Program-made: the position numbers and the translations under genes
Assembly: GCA_965178585.1 (NCBI GenBank)
Contig: OZ238267.1
Span: forward strand, 1,364,001 to 1,428,000
Source: Marifrigoribacter sp965178585
Lineage (GTDB): Bacteria > Bacteroidota > Bacteroidia > Flavobacteriales > Flavobacteriaceae
Length of the DNA: 64,000 bases
Reading direction: 5' to 3'
Part shown: in pieces, positions 7,844 to 16,863 of the stretch
Position numbering within the stretch: position 1 is the stretch's first letter
Layout: every line of letters begins with the position of its first letter
Notes under the pieces: model-generated
Told to the model about the DNA's origin: nothing
What the model saw: the letters and a program-made list of their open reading frames with translations, nothing else
The model's database searches: none

Positions 7844-8242
7844 GTGGCTAAAATATTTTCTATAACATTTTCATTATTAATTCTTTTCCAGAGTATGCAG
7901 GTCAATATAAATGACTTCTTGCAATTGGATGAGTTGATAGAACATGCTCAACTTCATAAACAAAAGTATGGAGACAATATATTTGTTTTTATATCGAAAC
8001 ATTATGGAGACTTAAAAGGAGTGCATGAAAAAGATAATAAAGATGAAAAAAAGGAACATGAACAATTACCATTTCAACAACAATCCAGTATTAATTTAAT
8101 ATTGGAATTCACTTTAAATTTTAAAAAGACTGATAATCAAAATATAATAGGTTCAGAAAGCACTGAAACAATTTTTTATTATCAACCTTTAAATTCTTTA
8201 TTACACGAAAAAGGAATTTTTCAGCCCCCTAAGCAGGCATAA
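7844..8242 (+). CDS. small exported His/Glu-rich protein of metal-efflux operon
   Basis: 132 residues with a GTG start that directly follows a TAGCTTTG promoter box and gives a short hydrophobic signal (AKIFSITFSLLILFQSM). The middle carries scattered histidines in a charged stretch (HAQLHKQKYG, KHYGDLKGVHEKD, EKKEHEQLPF), compatible with metal binding but without a recognised motif. I do not recognise a named domain. Being the first gene before an RND metal pump, it may be a periplasmic metal buffer, chaperone or sensor. A second possible start is the ATG at 7895, which would remove the signal peptide. Confidence 0.65.
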   Translation: MAKIFSITFSLLILFQSMQVNINDFLQLDELIEHAQLHKQKYGDNIFVFISKHYGDLKGVHEKDNKDEKKEHEQLPFQQQSSINLILEFTLNFKKTDNQNIIGSESTETIFYYQPLNSLLHEKGIFQPPKQA

Positions 8243-8319
8243 TTTAATCAGACCAGAATATTTTTAGCAGGACATGTCTTAATGTTTATGCTTGATTAAC
8301 AATTGATTAAACTGTATTT

Positions 8320-11300
8320 ATGCTTTCGTATATTATTAACTTTAGTATTAAGAACAAATTTATTGTTCTCCTTTTCACCATATTTATCGTTGGATTTGGA
8401 ATGTATTCGCTTTCTCAGATACCAATTGGTGCAGTACCCGATGTAACCAATAACCAAGTGCAAGTAATTACTACTTCACAAAACTTATCTACTCAGGATA
8501 TTGAACAATTTATCACTTATCCCATTGAGCTAGAAATGGCAAATATTCCTGATGTAGTAGAAATTCGTTCTATTTCAAAATTTGGATTATCTGTTGTTAC
8601 TATCGTATTTGAGGAAAGTGCAGGAACCTATCTTCCTAGACAATTAATAGCAGAAAAACTGAATGCAGTTAAAGAGAAAATACCAGAAGGGTTTGGTTCT
8701 CCTGAAATGGGTCCAATTACAACTGGTTTAGGTGAGATTTACCAATATATCCTTGATGTAAAAGAAGATTATAAAGGCTCATATTCTGCTACAGAACTAA
8801 GAACAATTCAAGATTGGTTAGTAAAACGTCAATTATCTGGAATAAAAGGTGTTGTAGAGGTTAATACTTGGGGAGGGTTTTTAAAACAATATGAAGTTGC
8901 TATCAATTCTGCAAAACTAAATGCTATGAATATCACTATTTCTGATGTGTTTATTGCATTAGAAAAAAACAATAGTGTTGCTGGTGGGGGATATATTGAA
9001 AAAACAAATCAATCTTATTTTATTAGAGGAGAAGGGTTAATGACATCGATTGAAGATGTTGAGAATACTGTAGTAACCATCAAAAATGGTTTACCAATAA
9101 TAATTAAGGATATCGCAAAAGTAGGTTTTGGATCTGCAATGCGATTTGGTGCAATAACTGCAAATGGGGAAGGAGAAAAAGTTCTTGGGCAAGTGATGAT
9201 GCTTAAAGATGGAAATTCTAAAAAGGTGATTGAATCAGTTAAAGAAAGAGTAAAATCGATTGAAAAGTCTTTACCAAAAGGAGTATACATTAATGGATTT
9301 TTAGATAGAAGTGAGTTAATTGGGAAAACCACTTTTACAGTTTACGAAAATTTAATATTGGGAAGTCTAATTGTCATTTTTATAGTGGTTTTACTATTAG
9401 GTGATTTTCGTTCAGGACTTGTTGTGGCTTCAGTAATTCCATTGGCATTGATGTTTACACTTTCAATGATGCACCTTTTTGGAGTGGATGCAAATTTAAT
9501 GAGTTTAGGAGCAATTGATTTCGGAATTATAATAGATGGTGCCGTTATAATAGTTGAATTCGTAGCTTTTAAAATTACTTCAAAACGGAATGATTTTAAA
9601 AACCTAACTAAAATTCAAGCTCAAGATGTAAGAGATGATGTTACTTATGGAGCTTCGTCTAAAATGATGTCATCTGCAATTTTTGGTCAAATTATTATAT
9701 TAATAGTTTTTATACCAATTTTAACTTTGGGAGGAGTTGAAGGAAAAATGTTTAAGCCTATGGCGATGACTTTTAGTTTCGCACTTATAGGTGCAATGTT
9801 ATTTGGATTAACTTATGTGCCTGCAATGGCGTCATTGGTAATAAAACCGATAAGTTTATCAGACAAAAATATTTCAGTTAGAATCATGCGGTTTTTAACA
9901 AATATGTATGAACCAACAATTCGTTGGGCATTGCAAGCAAAACGATTAGTAATATCTTTTTCTGTAGTATTATTACTTGGTTCCTTTTACCTTTTCTCTA
10001 CTATTGGAGCAGAATTTGTTCCAACACTTGATGAAGGTGATTTTGTAATTCAACCGGTTCTTAAAACAGGAACATCATTAAAGAAAACGGTAGAAATCAC
10101 TACACAAATAGAGCAATTATTAAAAAACTTTCCTGAAGTAAAACAAGTGGTAAGTAGGATTGGTGCTGCTGAAGTACCTACCGATCCAATGTCCATGGAA
10201 GAAAGTGATGTAATAGTGACATTGATTCCTAAAAAAGAATGGACAACTGCTAAAACCAAGGATGAATTAGCAAATAAATTTAAAAAAGCATTAGAAATAA
10301 TTCCAAATATGGAAGTTGAATTTACACAACCTATAGAAATGCGTTTCAATGAGTTAATTTCTGGTGTTCGATCCGATATAGCTGTAAAAATATATGGAGA
10401 AGATTTAACAGTATTGAATAAAAAAGCAAACGAAATTAAAAGCTTAATAAGTGATATTGAAGGAGCAGCTGATATTACAGTTGAGAAAACAGCTGGTTTA
10501 CCTCAAATGAATGTAAAATTTAACAGGAGTAAAATTGCAAGATATGGTTTAAATATTAGTGATTTAAATGATGTTATTGCTATGGGTTTTTCGGGTCATA
10601 TTTCTGGAAGTATTTTTGAAGGTGAAAAGAAATTTGATTTGGTTATGAGATTGGATACAGGTAATCGTCAAGATATTTCAGATTTACAAAATTTATTTGT
10701 AGATACACCATCGGGAAGTAAAATACCACTAAATGAATTAGCAGCTATAACTTACACTAAAGGTGCAGCAAAAATATCAAGAGACAATACAAGACGGCGA
10801 GTAGTGGTTGGAATTAATGTTAGAAATCGGGATTTACAATCGGTAGTAGATGATATTAAAATGAGAATAGATTCAGATTTAAAAATACCAGTTGGGTATT
10901 CCATCACTTATGGCGGTCAGTTTGAAAATCTTCAATCTGCAAAAGCAAGACTAGCTATAGCAGTACCAATAGCTTTACTATTAATTTTTATTTTCTTGTA
11001 TTTTGCTTTTAAATCTGTAAGAGAAGCTTTAATAATTTATTCAGCAATCCCATTTGCTGCTGTTGGAGGAATACTTTTCTTATGGATGAGAGATTTACCT
11101 TTTAGTATATCAGCGGGAGTTGGTTTTATAGCATTATTTGGTATTGCAGTTTTAAATGGTATCGTATTAATTGAAGAATTTAAAGAACTTAAACAAAAAG
11201 GAATGAAAACAGATAATGAATTGATTGTTTTAGGTGCAAAAAGTAGACTTAGAGCAGTTTTATTAACTGCGTTAGCTGCTGCATTAGGTTTTTTACCTAT

Positions 11301-12651
11301 GGCTATTTCTAATGGAGCAGGAGCAGAAGTACAGCGTCCTTTGGCAACTGTTGTAATTGGAGGTTTAATAACTTCTACCTTGCTAACATTATTAGTTTTA
11401 CCAGTGTTATATGCGATTTTTGATAGCAAAAGAGAGCGAAAAAGATTTCATCTTAAAAACAAAAAAACACAAATAATCTCAAGTGTTGTTTTATTGATTT
11501 CATTAAATATAAATGCTCAAACAAATCCTCTGAATTTGGGAGAATTAAATGAATTGGCATTAGAGAATAACACTCATTTAAAAGCATCTCGTTTAAATTC
11601 TGAAAGAGCTTCTAAACTAATAAATTCTGGGTTTAATTTCGATAAAACAGAAATCTATTATAGTTATGATGAAAATAATATAGCGAGTAATGGGGAGCCT
11701 TTAAAAGTATTTGGACTACAGCAGGGTTTTCAATTTCCTACCGTATATTTTGCAGCTAAAAATGTTAATGTAGAGAGCCACAAAGTAGCAGTAAGTCAAT
11801 ACGAAATAAAAAAGAAAACAATAGAGAAGGCTGTTCAATCAGCTTACTTTCAATATTTGTTTGAAAAGGAAAAAGCTCAATTAGTTATGAGTTTAGATAG
11901 TCTTTATGAGAAATTTTCAATTTCTGCTTCAAGGCGTTTTGAGCTAGGAGAAACCAATTATTTAGAGAAAATTACTGCAGAATCAAAACAAAAAAAAATA
12001 CGTATGATGCTGGAAGAGGTAAATCAAGATATATTGATAGCTAAGGAGAGGATTAAAAAAATAGTTCAATCTGAAGGGGATTTAATACTTCAAGATAAGC
12101 CAATAGAAAAACTAATATTACAGCAAGTTGTGATAGATGAAACTGCAGGCTTGAACTATTTTAAAAATAAAACCTCTTTTTATGAAGCTAAAATAAAACA
12201 TGAGAAACAACAATTATGGCCGGATATTAGCTTAAATTATTTCCAAGGAACTAATAACTCTCTTTCAAATACTTTATATGGCTTTCAGGTTGGGTTAAGA
12301 CTGCCATTGTTGTTTAATGCACAGGCATCTCAAATAAAAGCTTCTAAAATTGCACTTGATGAATCTATTGAAGAGACAAAAAATTACAAATATCAATTGG
12401 TTGGATTTCAACAAGAGCTTTATTCAAGTTTAATAAAATATGAAAAGGGAATCGAGTATTTTCTAAAGGAAGGTACTAACTTATCCAATGAAATTATAAA
12501 AACGGCAAATAGTAGTTTCAAAAATGGTGAAATTGACTTTTTTATGTATACACAAAGTATTGAAAATGCTTATGAAATCAAGTTGGAATACCTAGAAAAT
12601 TTAAATAATTATAATCAAACAATTATTGAAATTAATCATTTAACACTTTAA
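8320..12651 (+). CDS. czcA: CzcA-type RND heavy-metal efflux pump fused to TolC-like channel
   Basis: 1443 residues, about 400 longer than a stand-alone CzcA/CusA. Residues 1-1045 form a complete HME-RND pump: first helix NKFIVLLFTIFIVGFG, two large periplasmic domains, and the TM4 signature DFGIIIDGA at 400-408. That signature matches the Zn/Co/Cd (CzcA) subgroup better than the Cu/Ag (CusA) one. TM12 ends VLPVLYAIFD. Then a new hydrophobic segment at about 1050-1067, ending SLNINAQ like a signal-peptidase I site, precedes a coiled outer-membrane-factor domain (1068-1443; LGELNELALENNTHLKASR). The protein may be one chain across the envelope or be cut in two. The adaptor gene follows after 10 bases. 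Confidence 0.95.
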   Translation: MLSYIINFSIKNKFIVLLFTIFIVGFGMYSLSQIPIGAVPDVTNNQVQVITTSQNLSTQDIEQFITYPIELEMANIPDVVEIRSISKFGLSVVTIVFEESAGTYLPRQLIAEKLNAVKEKIPEGFGSPEMGPITTGLGEIYQYILDVKEDYKGSYSATELRTIQDWLVKRQLSGIKGVVEVNTWGGFLKQYEVAINSAKLNAMNITISDVFIALEKNNSVAGGGYIEKTNQSYFIRGEGLMTSIEDVENTVVTIKNGLPIIIKDIAKVGFGSAMRFGAITANGEGEKVLGQVMMLKDGNSKKVIESVKERVKSIEKSLPKGVYINGFLDRSELIGKTTFTVYENLILGSLIVIFIVVLLLGDFRSGLVVASVIPLALMFTLSMMHLFGVDANLMSLGAIDFGIIIDGAVIIVEFVAFKITSKRNDFKNLTKIQAQDVRDDVTYGASSKMMSSAIFGQIIILIVFIPILTLGGVEGKMFKPMAMTFSFALIGAMLFGLTYVPAMASLVIKPISLSDKNISVRIMRFLTNMYEPTIRWALQAKRLVISFSVVLLLGSFYLFSTIGAEFVPTLDEGDFVIQPVLKTGTSLKKTVEITTQIEQLLKNFPEVKQVVSRIGAAEVPTDPMSMEESDVIVTLIPKKEWTTAKTKDELANKFKKALEIIPNMEVEFTQPIEMRFNELISGVRSDIAVKIYGEDLTVLNKKANEIKSLISDIEGAADITVEKTAGLPQMNVKFNRSKIARYGLNISDLNDVIAMGFSGHISGSIFEGEKKFDLVMRLDTGNRQDISDLQNLFVDTPSGSKIPLNELAAITYTKGAAKISRDNTRRRVVVGINVRNRDLQSVVDDIKMRIDSDLKIPVGYSITYGGQFENLQSAKARLAIAVPIALLLIFIFLYFAFKSVREALIIYSAIPFAAVGGILFLWMRDLPFSISAGVGFIALFGIAVLNGIVLIEEFKELKQKGMKTDNELIVLGAKSRLRAVLLTALAAALGFLPMAISNGAGAEVQRPLATVVIGGLITSTLLTLLVLPVLYAIFDSKRERKRFHLKNKKTQIISSVVLLISLNINAQTNPLNLGELNELALENNTHLKASRLNSERASKLINSGFNFDKTEIYYSYDENNIASNGEPLKVFGLQQGFQFPTVYFAAKNVNVESHKVAVSQYEIKKKTIEKAVQSAYFQYLFEKEKAQLVMSLDSLYEKFSISASRRFELGETNYLEKITAESKQKKIRMMLEEVNQDILIAKERIKKIVQSEGDLILQDKPIEKLILQQVVIDETAGLNYFKNKTSFYEAKIKHEKQQLWPDISLNYFQGTNNSLSNTLYGFQVGLRLPLLFNAQASQIKASKIALDESIEETKNYKYQLVGFQQELYSSLIKYEKGIEYFLKEGTNLSNEIIKTANSSFKNGEIDFFMYTQSIENAYEIKLEYLENLNNYNQTIIEINHLTL

Positions 12652-12661
12652 AAGAAATCTT

Positions 12662-13801
12662 ATGAAACTTTATAAATACATCGTAATCATTTTATCAGTT
12701 ATAGTTTTTTATAGTTGTGTAAATAATGAAAAAACAGAACAAGAAGAAAGCTTGGAAGTTCAGGGTATTGAAAACGAGATATCTTTAAGCAAACAGCAGT
12801 TTGAGTATAATAATATGGAGTTAAATGGATTGCAAGACAAGCCTTTTTCCATGATAGTTAAAGCTAACGGAATGATAGATGTTCCACCCGAAAATAAGGC
12901 TATTGTAAGCGCAATGATGGGTGGGTATATTAAAACAACTCCTTTATTAGTTGGAGATGTAGTTAAAAAAGGACAAGTTTTGGTATCTATTGAGAACCCT
13001 GATTTTATTAAGCTACAACAAGAATATATTGAGGTGAAAGAGCAATTAAAATATCTTGAATCTGAGTTTAATAGACAGGAAACTCTTTTTAATGAGAAAA
13101 TCACTTCTCAAAAGAAATTTTTAAAAGCGGAAAGTGATTATAAAACTTATTTTGCAAAATATAAAGGGTTAAAAAAACAATTGGAATTGTTAAATATATC
13201 TATAAATCAAGTTGAAAATGGTAATTTCTCTTCAGTAGCAACTATTTATGCTCCAATTTCGGGAAATATAACCAACGTAAATGTTTCAATTGGAAAATAT
13301 GTTTCACCTGCCAGTCAGATTATGGAAATCATTAATATTGACCATTTGCATTTAGAATTATCTGTTTATGAAAAAGATATTATGAAACTAAAGGAAAGTC
13401 AATTAATTGATTTTAAAATTCCAGAGGCCTCCTCTGAGGTTTTTGATGCAGAAGTTTATTTAATTGGTAGCTCAATTGATGAACATAGAACTATAAAAGT
13501 ACATGGCCATCTTGACGAAAAACAATCTTATAACTTTTTAGTGGGAATGTATGTTGAAGCAAGCATTATAACAGAAAGTGAAATTTTGAAAGCATTGCCT
13601 TCAAATGCTATAGTTGAAGAAGATGGAACAAATTATATTTTAATGTTAGTTTCTAAAACCGATAATGAATACCATTTTAACAAATTAAAAGTAGAAATAG
13701 GAAACACTTATAAAAATTTTACTGAGATTAAGAACATTTCTGATTTTCCTTCAAAAAGCAAATTTTTGACAAAAGGAGTTTTTAGTTTAATAGGTGATTA
13801 A
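12662..13801 (+). CDS. czcB: RND periplasmic adaptor (membrane fusion protein), lipoprotein
   Basis: 379 residues. The N-terminus has a lipobox-type signal ending FYSC at about residue 19, so it is probably a lipoprotein. Next come a barrel-sandwich/lipoyl half (GGYIKTTPLLVGDVVKKGQVLVSIENPDF), a coiled-coil hairpin (VKEQLKYLESEFNRQETLFNEK) and the second lipoyl half (APISGNITNVNVSIGKYVSPASQIMEI). This is the CusB/CzcB pattern: it joins the inner-membrane pump to the outer-membrane channel and closes the periplasmic path. It is the last gene of the three-gene operon. The substrate is presumably Zn, Co or Cd, judged from the pump only. Confidence 0.94.
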   Translation: MKLYKYIVIILSVIVFYSCVNNEKTEQEESLEVQGIENEISLSKQQFEYNNMELNGLQDKPFSMIVKANGMIDVPPENKAIVSAMMGGYIKTTPLLVGDVVKKGQVLVSIENPDFIKLQQEYIEVKEQLKYLESEFNRQETLFNEKITSQKKFLKAESDYKTYFAKYKGLKKQLELLNISINQVENGNFSSVATIYAPISGNITNVNVSIGKYVSPASQIMEIINIDHLHLELSVYEKDIMKLKESQLIDFKIPEASSEVFDAEVYLIGSSIDEHRTIKVHGHLDEKQSYNFLVGMYVEASIITESEILKALPSNAIVEEDGTNYILMLVSKTDNEYHFNKLKVEIGNTYKNFTEIKNISDFPSKSKFLTKGVFSLIGD

Positions 13802-13851
13802 TAAAATTTGTCGATTAAAATAAATTCGAAGAAGTATAATAAATAATTCTA

Positions 13852-14556
13852 TTAATTTTCGTCTTCGGTTTCTATCGCAATAACATCCTTATTGTTTGGC
13901 ACTACATATGGGGTGTTTAAATCTATGGATGCCCCATTTGACAATAAAGTTTGTGAAAATTCCTTTGTGCTTTCTAAATTATTTTCAGCTACTAATAATT
14001 GTTTAAGATTTCTTGAATTTGCAAGTTCCGAAGGTATTTTACCTGTTAGATTGTTATCAAAAACATTTAATATTTCTAGATACTCTAGATTAGTAATAGA
14101 CTCTGGGATTTTTCCAGATAATTGATTGCTGCTTAAATGTAGTTGAGTGAGATCTCTTAAATCACCAATCGTAGATGGTATCTTACCTGTTAGATTGTTG
14201 CCATTAAAAGCTAATATATTTAATTTTTTTAAATCTCCTAATTTTGAAGGAATAGAGCCTTCTAATTTATTAAAGGATAATTCTAACACTTCTAGATATT
14301 TTAATTGATTTAGTGAGCCAGGTAACTTGCCTTCCATATTATTAAACATAAGGCTTATGCTAATTACCTTATCATTTTTAATAGTTAAACCATTCCATTG
14401 GTCAACAGGTTGATTTAAATCCCATGAATTATTCCATTGGTCACCATTTGTTGATGTGTATAAATCTTGAAGTGCTTGTTTTTCAGAAGTACTTATCTGA
14501 GCGAATAAAGTTAGGCTTAGTAACGAAAATGCGATGGTTAGTTTTATGTTTTTCAT
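13852..14556 (-). CDS. secreted plant-type leucine-rich-repeat protein
   Basis: 234 residues with a signal peptide (KLTIAFSLLSLTLFAQ). The next segment (ALQDLYTSTNGDQWNNSWDL) is the N-terminal cap common before plant-type LRRs in bacteroidetes. About five LRRs of 23-24 residues follow, each with the GxIP signature (GKLPGSL, GSIPSKL, GKIPSTI, GKIPESI, GKIPSEL). The C-terminus is short and acidic, without a type IX sorting domain. Such repeats usually bind proteins or glycans outside the cell; the ligand is unknown. It is monocistronic and converges on the metal-efflux operon. Confidence 0.88.
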   Translation of the reverse strand: MKNIKLTIAFSLLSLTLFAQISTSEKQALQDLYTSTNGDQWNNSWDLNQPVDQWNGLTIKNDKVISISLMFNNMEGKLPGSLNQLKYLEVLELSFNKLEGSIPSKLGDLKKLNILAFNGNNLTGKIPSTIGDLRDLTQLHLSSNQLSGKIPESITNLEYLEILNVFDNNLTGKIPSELANSRNLKQLLVAENNLESTKEFSQTLLSNGASIDLNTPYVVPNNKDVIAIETEDEN

Positions 14557-14645
14557 ATTGTGAGATTAAAGAAAATTCCTACATTGAATTGTAAATTAAT
14601 GCAATATGAAGTTAAAAAACAAATATATTCGACGAACTACACTGT

Positions 14646-15302
14646 TTAAATTTTGGAAATTTCCAATATATAATCAGTATTCACTTCGTGAACCCCATCA
14701 AACACTTGAATGTCTAAATGTTTTCCAAACAAACGATCGCCTTTTAAAGTTTCTTCAGTTTTTCGTGCTTCATTAATGTATTGATCCTTATTCCCGTATA
14801 AATAGGTTACTTGTGTTTGTTCATCAAAAAATGAAAAATCTTTTGGTTTTAATTCAGTAGGGATCCCTCCAGAATGTAAAATTAAATGGGCGCATCTTAT
14901 TTTTCTACTTGCCACCCACCTGGATGCTATTGAAACCCCTTGTGAATAACCAAGAATAATTAAATTATTTGGGCTAGTCTTTATTTCTGTTTTATAGACT
15001 TGATCCACGTATGTCAAAACGTTTTCAGTTTCCTCAAGAGTATTCACTTTAGTCAACCATGATGCGCCAACATGTTTAAAGCTTTTACCTAGATAATATT
15101 TAGATGGAGCTTGAGGAGCAATAATGAAATTTTCTTCAGGATTTATCTTTGAAAAGTAATTAATAAAATACTTACTTAAATAACCCAACCCGTGAAAAAC
15201 AACCCAAACATTTTTAGTTTTCTCTGTATAATTGTTTAAAACAGAATAAGTGTTAGAAGTAGTGTAGAATACTCTTTTTTCAATCGTCATTTTGTGATTC
15301 AT
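14646..15302 (-). CDS. alpha/beta-hydrolase, carboxylesterase/phospholipase type
   Basis: 218 residues, no signal peptide. HGLG after the first strand forms the oxyanion hole; GYSQG puts the nucleophile at Ser120; GNKDQY supplies the aspartate and GVHEVN the histidine. Size and spacing fit the serine esterase family that includes carboxylesterase 2 and acyl-protein thioesterases. The substrate is unknown. The ATG at 15302 is favoured because the promoter box lies 13 bases upstream; a second ATG four codons in (15290) is possible. It is divergent from menI with overlapping promoters. Confidence 0.85.
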   Translation of the reverse strand: MNHKMTIEKRVFYTTSNTYSVLNNYTEKTKNVWVVFHGLGYLSKYFINYFSKINPEENFIIAPQAPSKYYLGKSFKHVGASWLTKVNTLEETENVLTYVDQVYKTEIKTSPNNLIILGYSQGVSIASRWVASRKIRCAHLILHSGGIPTELKPKDFSFFDEQTQVTYLYGNKDQYINEARKTEETLKGDRLFGKHLDIQVFDGVHEVNTDYILEISKI

Positions 15303-15306
15303 TTTG

Positions 15307-15347
15307 TATTTTTACAAATGTAAATTAATTCTATGAAGAAAAGCAAA
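15307..15347. promoter_or_regulatory. overlapping divergent promoters, esterase and menI, with palindrome
   Basis: On the minus strand TTTG (15347-15344), 21 bases, then TACATTTG (15322-15315) form a consensus promoter for the esterase that overlaps the menI start codon. On the plus strand TATTTTTA (15307-15314), one base off the consensus, could serve menI. The palindrome TTTACA-AA-TGTAAA (15311-15324) lies across both -7 boxes, so one bound protein could block both directions. Confidence 0.5.
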
Positions 15348-15752
15348 GAACAAGTTTTAGCGGCTTGTAATGCAATTTGTAAAAATACCTTAATGGAAAC
15401 CTTGGAGATTGAATTCGTGGATCTCACAGAAGAAGTGCTAATTGCTCGTATGCCTGTAACATCAAAAGTGCATCAACCTGATGGAGTATTGCATGGAGGA
15501 GCTTCTGTTGCTTTAGCTGAAAGTTTAGGAAGTGCTGCTGCGCTTGTCTTTTTAGGCAATAAAGATATTATGATTCGAGGATTAGAAATATCTGCAAATC
15601 ATGTTAAAAGTGTAAGAGATGGTTATGTTTATGCAAAAGCAACAGCATTGCACAAAGGTAGAACTACACAACTTTGGCAGATTAGAATAGAAAATGAAGA
15701 ACAAGAACTAATATCATTAGTAAAACTAACGACTATTACTTTTTATAAATAA
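15333..15752 (+). CDS. menI: hotdog thioesterase, probable DHNA-CoA hydrolase MenI
   Basis: 139 residues, PaaI/YdiI-type hotdog fold. The motif LHGGASVALAESLGSAA, with the catalytic glutamate, and the following GLEISANHVKSVRDG closely match E. coli MenI (YdiI). MenI releases 1,4-dihydroxy-2-naphthoate from its CoA ester, the step after MenB. Position supports this: menF follows after 7 bases and then menD. Other acyl-CoA substrates cannot be excluded from sequence alone. The ATG at 15333 is the only sensible start. Confidence 0.88.
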   Translation: MKKSKEQVLAACNAICKNTLMETLEIEFVDLTEEVLIARMPVTSKVHQPDGVLHGGASVALAESLGSAAALVFLGNKDIMIRGLEISANHVKSVRDGYVYAKATALHKGRTTQLWQIRIENEEQELISLVKLTTITFYK

Positions 15753-15759
15753 TAATAAA

Positions 15760-16827
15760 TTGGAATTTTCAGACATTCTTAGAAGGGTTTCAAAGCAGTA
15801 TAATGATGGACTGCCTTTTGTGCTTTATTCCTTGCCAAATAGTACGGAGGCAAATATTGTTTTGCAAAAAGATACTGAATTATACAATACAGAATGTTAT
15901 GCTGAAGAATGCTTTGTTTTAGCTCCTTTTGATTATCATGAGAAAGCCTATTGTATTCCTTTGCAAAAAAGTGAATTATTAGAATCTTCATATTCAATAC
16001 ATGCTATTGAAAAAAATACGATTGCTATAAATGAAGATTCACAAAAAAAAGAAGATTATTGCAGACAAGTAAGAGGAGCTATTAATAGAATCATTTCTCG
16101 TGAAGCTTCAAAGATTGTTCTTTCTAGAAAAAAAGAATTTCCTTTAGAGAATTTTGATCTAAGTTTATTGACAGAAAGATTATTTAATTTATACCCTACT
16201 GCATTTCGTTATGTTTGGTTTCATCCAAAAACAGGTATTTGGTGTGGTGCTTCTCCTGAGGTTTTATTGCAAACTGAAGGAATTTCGTTTGAAACTATGG
16301 CATTAGCTGGGACACAAAGAATAGAAGGAAATAAAGAACCTCATTGGAATTTTAAAGAACTAAAAGAGCAAAAAATAGTGGTGGATGCTATATCTACCTC
16401 TTTACAAAAAGTAACTTCTTTTGTTAGAATTTCTAAAACATACAATCATGAAGCAGCTTCTTTGGTTCATTTAAGAACAGATATAACAGGTATTATTAAA
16501 AAAGGAAAAACTACGTTGTCGACCATTACTTCTGTACTGCATCCAACTCCTGCTGTTTGTGGAACGCCGCAAGAATATGCGAAGTCTTATATTTTGGAAA
16601 AGGAGGATTATAATAGAGAGTTTTATACGGGATTTTTAGGACCTATTTGTGAAAAAAGAGCATGTTCAAGATTGTTTGTGAATTTACGCTGTATGAAAAT
16701 TGAAAATAATGTTGCTAGCTTATTTGTTGGTGGTGGTATTACCATAGATTCTAACCCTGAAAGTGAATGGGAAGAGACACAGCATAAACTTCAAACTATG
16801 TTGCAAGTAATCAACCCGATGTTATAA
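15760..16827 (+). CDS. menF: isochorismate synthase MenF
   Basis: 355 residues, shorter than E. coli MenF because the N-terminal part is reduced, as is usual in Bacteroidota. The chorismate-utilising domain is complete: REASKIVLSRKKEF, GASPEVLLQ, MALAGTQRI, VVHLRTDITG-like VHLRTDI, HPTPAVCGTP and GGGITIDSNPESEW with Mg-binding acidic residues. It converts chorismate to isochorismate, the entry to menaquinone. The start is TTG at 15760, 7 bases after the menI stop, with no better ATG nearby. A siderophore-type isochorismate synthase is unlikely given menD next door. Confidence 0.94.
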   Translation: MEFSDILRRVSKQYNDGLPFVLYSLPNSTEANIVLQKDTELYNTECYAEECFVLAPFDYHEKAYCIPLQKSELLESSYSIHAIEKNTIAINEDSQKKEDYCRQVRGAINRIISREASKIVLSRKKEFPLENFDLSLLTERLFNLYPTAFRYVWFHPKTGIWCGASPEVLLQTEGISFETMALAGTQRIEGNKEPHWNFKELKEQKIVVDAISTSLQKVTSFVRISKTYNHEAASLVHLRTDITGIIKKGKTTLSTITSVLHPTPAVCGTPQEYAKSYILEKEDYNREFYTGFLGPICEKRACSRLFVNLRCMKIENNVASLFVGGGITIDSNPESEWEETQHKLQTMLQVINPML

Positions 16828-16863
16828 GGTAATAATTCTATTACTATTTGTACTTTTACGGCA

